IMG/VR virus record: IMGVR_UViG_3300007515_000015
Coordinates: 1-42,052 of that record
DNA: 42,052 nt
Origin: a virus
Strand: one strand, 5' to 3'
Positions 30,115 to 36,400 of the stretch are shown here, in pieces. How positions within the stretch are numbered: position 1 is the stretch's first letter; each line of letters starts with the position of its first letter. The translations under genes were made by a program, and so were the position numbers. Under the pieces are notes generated by a model that had not been told where the DNA came from, searched no databases, and saw only the letters and a list, made by a program, of their open reading frames with translations.

Positions 30115-31001
30115 GCCTTCGACTACTCAAATGGCCGGGAGGCAAAGGCGGGATGCTAGATGACCTACTCCCCCTCATACCCTACGACAACCTGTTCGTA
30201 GACGTATTCGGAGGTGGCGGGTCGGTCCTACTCAACCGCAAGCGATCACCGGTAGAGGTCTACAACGACCTTGACGGCAACCTCGTCAACCTGTTTCGTG
30301 TCCTCCAGACAGACCCCCTAGAACTAGAGCGCCGACTCAGGTCCACGCTCTATTCCAAAGAGGAGTTCGTCAAGGCCATACACATCATCGACGGGCGCGA
30401 CGAGCCAGCGGACGACATCGAGCGGGCTTGGGCCATGTTCGTGAACATGAACCAGAGCGTCGTAGGCCGTGTCATACGCACACAAGGCAACTGGTCCAGA
30501 GCCGCGATAAGCGTCTCAGGCGAGTCTGCGGTAGTAGCAGGGTGGAAGTCCCTCGTGAACCGCTTAGGTGGCATCTACGACCGTCTCAGCGGGGTTCAGG
30601 TAGAACAACGGGAAGCGAACGAGGCGCTTAGATACTGGGACGGAAGCGAAACCGTCTTCTATGTGGACCCCCCATACATACACGACACACGGGTTGAGTC
30701 CGAGTACTACGCCCATGAGATGAGCGACGAGGCCCATGAGGAAATGGTCAGCACCCTGTTGGAGTGCCGTGGCTACGTCGTGCTATCAGGCTACGACCAC
30801 CCCATCTACAACAAGTTTGATGACGCAGGGTGGGAACGAGTCGAGTTCAGGCGCGTCACTACAATGACGGCAAGTCAACGAGGAAAAGGCGATGATTGGG
30901 ACAGAGAAATCAAACCAAGGGGTGAACGGGTGGAAGTGGTATGGCTAAACCAGAAAGCCCATTCCCAAAAGGCGGACCCGACGCTGTGGGACACCCTGTG
31001 A
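30111..31001 (+). CDS. DNA adenine methyltransferase (D12 class)
   Basis: This is a 296-aa protein with GTG start at 30111. Motifs: 'LKWPGGKGGML' (K7 to L16) and 'FVDVFGGGGSVL' (29-40), which bind S-adenosylmethionine, and the catalytic 'DPPY' (186-189). 'SGYDHPIY' and the C-terminal 'GERVEVVWLN' are typical of D12 class Dam enzymes. It methylates adenine at a short site, perhaps to avoid host restriction or to mark phage DNA. No cognate restriction gene lies nearby. The end overlaps the next gene by 61 bases. Confidence 0.9.
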   Translation: MSLRLLKWPGGKGGMLDDLLPLIPYDNLFVDVFGGGGSVLLNRKRSPVEVYNDLDGNLVNLFRVLQTDPLELERRLRSTLYSKEEFVKAIHIIDGRDEPADDIERAWAMFVNMNQSVVGRVIRTQGNWSRAAISVSGESAVVAGWKSLVNRLGGIYDRLSGVQVEQREANEALRYWDGSETVFYVDPPYIHDTRVESEYYAHEMSDEAHEEMVSTLLECRGYVVLSGYDHPIYNKFDDAGWERVEFRRVTTMTASQRGKGDDWDREIKPRGERVEVVWLNQKAHSQKADPTLWDTL

Positions 31002-31258
31002 TAGAGGCAGGTAAGACAGCAGTAGGGATGCTGAGGTCGGCATGGGACGACGACGCAAAGTTCAGCCAGAAGGGTGTCACAACCCTGCTGAAAGGACTCG
31101 GGGTTCCTGAACTCACCCACTTGGCAATGGTCCAGACCGTGTGGCTGCTTGAACAGATGGAGTGGATCGCCAACGTGGAACTGCCCGACAGCGAAACCCT
31201 TTCTGTAGAGGATCAGATCGCCTGTCTAGGAATCGACATCGCCCTCGGTGAGCAATGA
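30941..31258 (+). CDS. Small protein of unknown function
   Basis: This is a 105-aa protein with ATG 30941 after GGAAGTGG. The start lies 61 bases inside the methyltransferase gene. Sequence blocks are 'AVGMLRSAWDDDAKFSQKGV', 'HLAMVQTVWLLEQMEWIA' and 'VEDQIACLGIDIALG'. It is mainly helical. It is coupled to the next gene by ATGA. The family is not recognised. The long overlap is unusual for this genome. Confidence 0.65.
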   Translation: MAKPESPFPKGGPDAVGHPVIEAGKTAVGMLRSAWDDDAKFSQKGVTTLLKGLGVPELTHLAMVQTVWLLEQMEWIANVELPDSETLSVEDQIACLGIDIALGEQ

Positions 31259-31551
31259 GCGAGACTCCGAGCCTCTCCGAGCAATGGGAAACCCACACTT
31301 GGAACAACGACCGGTGCGAGGCGTGTGGTGAGTTGAAAACCTCGCACGCTGCGATCCGTGCCTGTGATCCTGAAAGAAGAGCAAAGGGGCTAGCCATGCT
31401 CGATTACCACCCCTACCCGACGAAACACAAGCGGTCTTGTATTGACGACGAAGGAAAGATCGAGTGCGTGTGTGGTCTAAGCGAGTCGATGGACCTCTAC
31501 GACGAGAGCGTTGCCGAGCGGGCTTTTGAGTTCAGGCCGGAAGAAGCGTAA
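31255..31551 (+). CDS. Cys-rich small protein
   Basis: This is a 98-aa protein starting inside the previous stop (ATGA). It has CEACGELKTSH, then 'SCIDDEGKIECVCGLSE', together four Cys plus His that could bind zinc. It ends 75 bases inside the opposite-strand RusA-like gene, with which it converges. It is acidic. The function is unknown. Confidence 0.65.
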   Translation: MSETPSLSEQWETHTWNNDRCEACGELKTSHAAIRACDPERRAKGLAMLDYHPYPTKHKRSCIDDEGKIECVCGLSESMDLYDESVAERAFEFRPEEA

Positions 31552-31854
31552 CTCCACGACATGATCAGGCCCGTCATCTGGCAGAACCCCGGCATCAACC
31601 AGCCCGTCAATCGCAGACTTCGCAGCCGGGAAACATGCGCCCGTATCCTGCGTCCGCCTGTCGTTCAGATGGGGCATACAGGTCAGGATGCACCTCTCCA
31701 TAGGGGGTATGCGGGCCTTCATAGCGAGCCATGCGAACGAGTCGCGCCATTCCTTGACCTGTTTCGCCCTGCTGTAGTAGTTGCTGTCACCGTAGATGCT
31801 GTTCTGAGTGAACGGCCTCGCGTAGTGGACGACTTCCCAACGGTCAGTCGTCAT
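31477..31854 (-). CDS. RusA-like Holliday junction resolvase
   Basis: This is a 125-aa protein on the opposite strand to its neighbours. The N-terminus has 'YARPFTQNSIYGDSNYYSRA'. The core 'DTGACFPAAKSAIDGLVDAG' (D71, K80, D84) and 'VLPDDGPDHVVELRFF' (D94/D95) follow the RusA layout, with acidic residues that bind Mg and a Lys near the helix. It is expected to cut four-way junctions made during recombination-dependent replication, in keeping with the RecT-like gene nearby. It overlaps the XRE gene by 11 bases. Confidence 0.75.
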   Translation of the reverse strand: MTTDRWEVVHYARPFTQNSIYGDSNYYSRAKQVKEWRDSFAWLAMKARIPPMERCILTCMPHLNDRRTQDTGACFPAAKSAIDGLVDAGVLPDDGPDHVVELRFFRPELKSPLGNALVVEVHRLA

Positions 31855-32092
31855 CTAGCAGGTCTTCGGGTTCGCACTCAAACAGTTCGCACAGGGCCAG
31901 CATGTGGTTGTGGCGTATGGGCATCCGACGATTCGCGTACTTCGACAGCGTGGACGGGTCGATGCCGACCAGACCCGCGACGTGGTACATCGGTGCCCCA
32001 CTACGGGCGATCATCTGCCGTAGCGCCGATGGCCGGCCACGGGTCGCAATGATCGGAATGGACTGACCCAGCCGAGGGGGATCTAATGTCAT
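31844..32092 (-). CDS. XRE-family HTH regulator
   Basis: This is an 82-aa protein with AAGG before ATG 32092. The HTH core 'LRQMIARSGAPMYHVAGLVG' and 'IDPSTLSKYANRRMPIR', then 'LCELFECEPEDLLDD', is typical of Cro/CI-type regulators. It is transcribed away from the RecT-like gene and lies beside a 48-base divergent region that it probably controls. It may act as an early/late switch. Confidence 0.85.
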   Translation of the reverse strand: MTLDPPRLGQSIPIIATRGRPSALRQMIARSGAPMYHVAGLVGIDPSTLSKYANRRMPIRHNHMLALCELFECEPEDLLDDD

Positions 32093-32140
32093 AGGCGGAC
32101 CTTATCATGTATCCAAGAAGATCCGAAGGAGGATTACCCA
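32093..32140. promoter_or_regulatory. 48-base divergent region between XRE and RecT-like genes
   Basis: It must hold ribosome sites and control signals for both directions. On the plus strand a TATCAT (32103-32108) resembles a -10 box and GAAGGAGG precedes 32141; on the minus strand AAGG precedes the XRE start. No -35 match is seen. A regulator site for the XRE protein is likely here but cannot be pinned down by eye. Confidence 0.45.
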
Positions 32141-32932
32141 ATGTCAGAGATTGAGAAAACACCGGTACTCACACCGGAAAACCAAGAACGAGTCCTGAAG
32201 TACCTAGGACTAGACCCCCGCGACACGGCCACGCAGGCCCTCGTCCAAATCTGTAACCGCTACGGGTTCGACCCGCTGTTGAAGCACGTCGTACTCATCG
32301 GCACAGGTGGCAAGAAGAACACCTACGTCACACGGGACGGGCTGCTACACCTCGCACACCAGAGCCATCAACTCGACGGCATCGTCGTAGAGGAAGAAGG
32401 CGCTGACAGCGAGGAATGGTGGGCCGTCGTACAGGTCCACCGCAAGGACATGGGCCACCCGTTCAAGTACCGGGGACGGTACTCCAAGAAGGGGGCCAAC
32501 GCCAAGTACGGACCTGAGATGGCAGTCAAGTGCGCTGAAGTCATGGCGCTACGCCGAGCCTTCGACGTGTCCCTGCCCACCGTAGAGGAACAGTGGGACA
32601 CTGTGAGCGGGCAGGTTGGGAGCGTCGAACCCCTACAGGAACATCATGTACCCGACTCCAAGGAAATCGCAGCGGTCGAGGAGATTCCACCGGCGGCAGC
32701 CGAGATCGCCAAGGTAAGGCGCACTCTTTCATCCGATCCCACCCGTGAAGAACTCGAAGACCACCGTGACCGGAAGTACATCGTCAACCGCATGAACCAC
32801 CCCGAGGTACCCGGCAAGGTACGATCAGAGTTCCGGGCCAAGTACGGTCATCCCGACGAACTCTCTGGGGCTTTGATGCACGAAGCGCGACTCTGGGTCG
32901 ATGAAGCGACCCCTGATGTTGAACCCTTCTGA
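32141..32932 (+). CDS. RecT-like single-strand annealing protein
   Basis: This is a 263-aa protein with GAAGGAGG before ATG 32141. Blocks 'QICNRYGFDPLLKHVVLIG', 'YVTRDGLLHLAHQSHQLDG' and 'GPEMAVKCAEVMALRRAFD' form the RecT/Bet/Erf-like core (helix, strand, aromatic 'YVTRDGL' motif, and a Lys-rich end). The last third is charged and flexible. It would anneal single strands in phage recombination, with the RusA-like protein resolving junctions. No partner exonuclease is recognised in the window. Confidence 0.85.
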   Translation: MSEIEKTPVLTPENQERVLKYLGLDPRDTATQALVQICNRYGFDPLLKHVVLIGTGGKKNTYVTRDGLLHLAHQSHQLDGIVVEEEGADSEEWWAVVQVHRKDMGHPFKYRGRYSKKGANAKYGPEMAVKCAEVMALRRAFDVSLPTVEEQWDTVSGQVGSVEPLQEHHVPDSKEIAAVEEIPPAAAEIAKVRRTLSSDPTREELEDHRDRKYIVNRMNHPEVPGKVRSEFRAKYGHPDELSGALMHEARLWVDEATPDVEPF

Positions 32933-33254
32933 CGAACTCTTGGAGGCTGTACGGGCTGGCGCATGGTGGCGTCGTCAAGCGGCTTGTGTCGATGTCGAAC
33001 GCGAAGTGTTCTACGACCGGACACGGCAGCGCGAGGCGCTCACCTACTGCCAGCAATGCCCTGTGAGCAACTGCTGCTTGGACTACGCCCTGAAATGGGA
33101 ATCTGAATACGGGGTGTTTGGCGGGTACAGCGCTCGACAGCGCGCCCGGTTACGGCCCGAACTCACCCACTACGCCAAGGAAAAGTTACGACAAGGCATT
33201 TGGGGATCGGTCCCCGTACTGGGAAGCGACGACGGACTTGAGCAGGCTGAGTAG
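32901..33254 (+). CDS. whiB: WhiB-family iron-sulfur regulator
   Basis: This is a 117-aa protein. C29, and then C50-x2-C53-x5-C59 ('YCQQCPVSNCCLDY'), give the four-cysteine cluster-binding site of WhiB proteins. The 'EYGVFGGYSARQRARL' block (71-75 GVFGG) replaces the usual G-V/I-W-G-G tryptophan with Phe. The basic segment after it binds DNA in family members. WhiB proteins are found only in Actinobacteria and their phages, which identifies the host group. The end overlaps the holin gene on the other strand by 69 bases. Confidence 0.9.
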   Translation: MKRPLMLNPSDELLEAVRAGAWWRRQAACVDVEREVFYDRTRQREALTYCQQCPVSNCCLDYALKWESEYGVFGGYSARQRARLRPELTHYAKEKLRQGIWGSVPVLGSDDGLEQAE

Positions 33255-33374
33255 CGCCGAAGCACCAGCCAACGCAGCGCTCTTGCCGCTCGCTAGATCC
33301 GTAACGACAAACGTCGCAAGAAACGCCTGCGCGAAGGTAACTACTGCGCGCTCGGCAATGTCCTTGTAGTTCAT
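33186..33374 (-). CDS. Holin (r1t-like)
   Basis: This is a 62-aa protein with two membrane helices (residues 8-26 and 34-50) and a polar end. 'IAERAVVTFAQAFLATFVV' is close to the signature of r1t-type holins of actinobacterial phages ('ERAxxTFxQAxLA'). The start overlaps the previous stop (TAATG). It would open the membrane for the endolysin encoded 29 kb away in the same transcription direction. As the last late gene it ends inside whiB. Confidence 0.8.
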   Translation of the reverse strand: MNYKDIAERAVVTFAQAFLATFVVTDLASGKSAALAGASALLSLLKSVVASQYGDRSPNALS

Positions 33375-33490
33375 TAGTAGGAACCTCTCTTTTTTGTAGT
33401 GACCTTGGTGCCCGTGCGCTTGGCTGCCTTCTTGGCAGCAGCCTTGCCCTTCTTGGTGTACGGGTAGTGGGTTTTACCTACTCGCGGCAC
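33374..33490 (-). CDS. Small Lys-rich basic protein, GTG start
   Basis: This is a 38-codon frame from GTG 33490 (GGAGGT eight bases upstream) to TAA 33374. Lys and Arg make up about 40% of it ('YTKKGKAAAKKAAKRT'), like a histone tail or phage internal basic protein. The longer 77-aa frame from 33607 overlaps the giant gene by 134 bases and is rejected. The start lies 16 bases inside the giant gene. It may bind DNA or RNA. Confidence 0.75.
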   Translation of the reverse strand: MPRVGKTHYPYTKKGKAAAKKAAKRTGTKVTTKKRGSY

Positions 33491-36400
33491 TAAGGACCAC
33501 CTCCAATAGTTCGGGATTGTTTTTAGCGAGCCCATACAGGTCCCTGACGTTGTACGTCTGGCCTCGTATGTGTGCCCGTTCGTATTGTAGCGCATTACTC
33601 CAGTCACCTGTGCGTAGTGCCCGGTTCACTATGTCTCCCGTGGCTTGGTCCTGCGCCAGACCAGACTTGATCATCTCAAAGCCCCGTGACCGTCGGCGCG
33701 GAGCGAACGGCGTACCGAACGAACCCCAGATACGGGAAGCGAACGCATCCGGGTCGCGTTGCCGTAGTTGACGGAGTTCACTGGACATGCTGGACACCCC
33801 TGCCAGTTCCGCGAGACCCTTGAACCCTTCGATCTGAGGGATGATGGACCTCGGGAACGTCTGGAGGATGCTAGGTGCCACGGCACGCAGCCTGCCAGTG
33901 TCGGGGCTGTAGACCATCTCCGGGTACAGCGACGGCCTACCAGACATGGGGTTGATGCCAAGGGTTTCACCGACAGCACCGATCAGCGGAGATGTCTGAG
34001 TAAAGAACCCTAGAAGAACCCCTGACCCGTATTCTCTGCTGTCGAAGTCAGCGAGCCGTGCGAGATCAGAGAACGGGTTGGCAGCGCGAGCGTTGATCGA
34101 CCACTGCTTCGTGTCGGGACCTTCCTTACCGATGAAGAACGTATGCGACATCCATTGGGGTATCCCTGACCTGAAGTCCTCCATCTCAGCCGCAGCAAAG
34201 TTGGTCATCACCGATACCCGCAGCGGATGGTCGAACGGCAGGGTGAACGTGTACTTCAAGACGTGCTTCATCCAACCGTAGAACGGGAAGATGCGCCTCA
34301 TGGCGACACGCTCCCACGGAAGCATGGCGTCCCAATCTTGGAGGATCTTGTTGGCGAGTTGAACACCCGCCTCCGCTGCGTCTGTTGCGCTGCGGCCCTT
34401 CTTGATGAGCCGATCCGACTCGTGCAGGTAGGCCATCGACCGGTACACGCTGTCGAAGTATTCGTTCATCTGGAACGACTTGTTCGCCCCCTTCTGGATC
34501 GCCTTGATGACACCGCCTAGCCACTGGCCCTCTCTGATACCCCACAAGAAACCCGTCTGCTTCTCAGTAGACAACCTTCTGAAGTCATGCTCAAACTGTT
34601 TGATCAAATCAGGATCGACCATCGCGGCACCCTTGGAGATGCCTATGTCCATCTTCCCTTCGTCCACCATCTTCTTCGCACGACCCACATACTGGAGAAC
34701 CGTCGGATCGGTACGGGCCATCAGCATGACCATGCCACCGACAGCGTTGTAGACAAGGAATCTGGGTGACAGCGCCAGCGCCGACACACGGAACACATCC
34801 ATTACCTTGTCGTACGCACCCCGGTACGGAACCAGACCACCGACCTTGGTTTGGGCTTCGATTGTCGTGTTGACAGACTTCGGGAAATAGGTGTCCGCAA
34901 TCGCCAAGTCGATAACCTCGTCGGTCGCCCCAATCGACTTCCGTCGGTACTTGACTTTGAACTCGGGTGCCCAACGATCAGACATGCCCCACTTGGTCGG
35001 GTCGATGGTCGTGTAGTCCCTTTCAACGATCCGCTTCGCTACCAGACCGGGCGATTCATGCGGGCGATTTGCCATTTCTGCTGCGATCTCGTCCCGGTAC
35101 TGATCTATCAGGTCGTCAAACGACCTGCCGAAAGCGGAGAAGATTCCATCGAGCCTGCCGATTTCCTCCCCGCCCCTCCTTAGGGTCCTCCCGAAGAAGA
35201 AGGCTTCCGTGCCGGCCTCTCGCATGAAGTCCATAGCCGTTTCAGAAATCGCAATGGCTGGGTTACGGATGTACGGCTCGGCGTTGTTCAGATGGCGCGT
35301 CTTGAACATCGCCGGGGTACCCAACCTGTGGCCGACCATCTTGCCGGGGGCGCGGCCACGGTTACCCAACTGCCGGTGGGGTATGTAGATCGGGTTCACA
35401 CCCGCTGCTTCCATGTCCTTGACGGCCTGCCACGCCTCCCTGCGAATGACCCCGATTTCCTTGGGGTCCAGCCCAGACAGTTTCGCTGCTCTGGTGTACG
35501 ACTCGAACATCAAGGCTTCCATCGCCTCTGGCGTAGGACGCTTCATAGACGTTGCGATCCGGCGTTCAAGTTCCCGCCGGTACAAGGGATGCCACCGTGC
35601 CGACAGGCTAGAAATCTTGCCCTGCCACTTGAGTACAGCCTTCTCGGCCTCACTCATGGACTCGGTGATCTTCTCGTCTAGCGACGACCCACGCGCCTTG
35701 GCAGCCTCGGCTTTTATCCGAGCGTCGTTCAACTCACCCGCAAGTCTGGACTGTTTCGCACGCGCCGCGTTGACCGTATTCGTGGTGGCTGTTGACGTAC
35801 GGAGTTGGTTGACTGCCGTTTCGATCTCAGTCAACTCGTCCAACAAGCCCGGTGCGTGGTCCTTCAACCGGCTCTTGATGTTCTGAGAAGCCTTCCTGTT
35901 CAACGCCGACTCGGCCTGTGCGAGTTTCTTCCGGCCTTCAGTCCACTGGTTCCCTCTGAAGTCTGCTTCGGCGTTCCGCAACAAAGTCACGACCTCTGTT
36001 TGCAGCGTCTTGAACCCACCGACGATTTTATTCTGGACTTTGTTTAGATCCTTGACCTGCTTGGCGGACGCTGCGGCTCTACCCTTTGCCTTGTCGTACC
36101 CGGGTTGGTCGCCCTTCTTTACCTTCCGCGACGACTTACCGAGAGCAGCCATCATCTTTCTCTGCGACGGCTTGACCCGCACCCCGGCATCAAAGAGTTC
36201 CTTTGCCCGTATCTCCAACGCTTCCTTCGCTGCGTACAACGGGTGCGTTGACCCTGTTGCGTCGATCTCATCCAACTGGTCGTACAGACGCCGCAACTCT
36301 GGTTCGTCAGGATGAGCCTTTCCTTTGGCTGCGGGCTTCTCAGTGAACGTCGCCGTGCCCGCTTCCAGTCGGGCCTGTAGGTCCTGTTCCAGTTTGCGGA

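Noticed and set aside
33491-33607. Longer form of the Lys-rich protein
   Set aside because: It would overlap the giant gene by 134 bases; the GTG at 33490 has the ribosome site.
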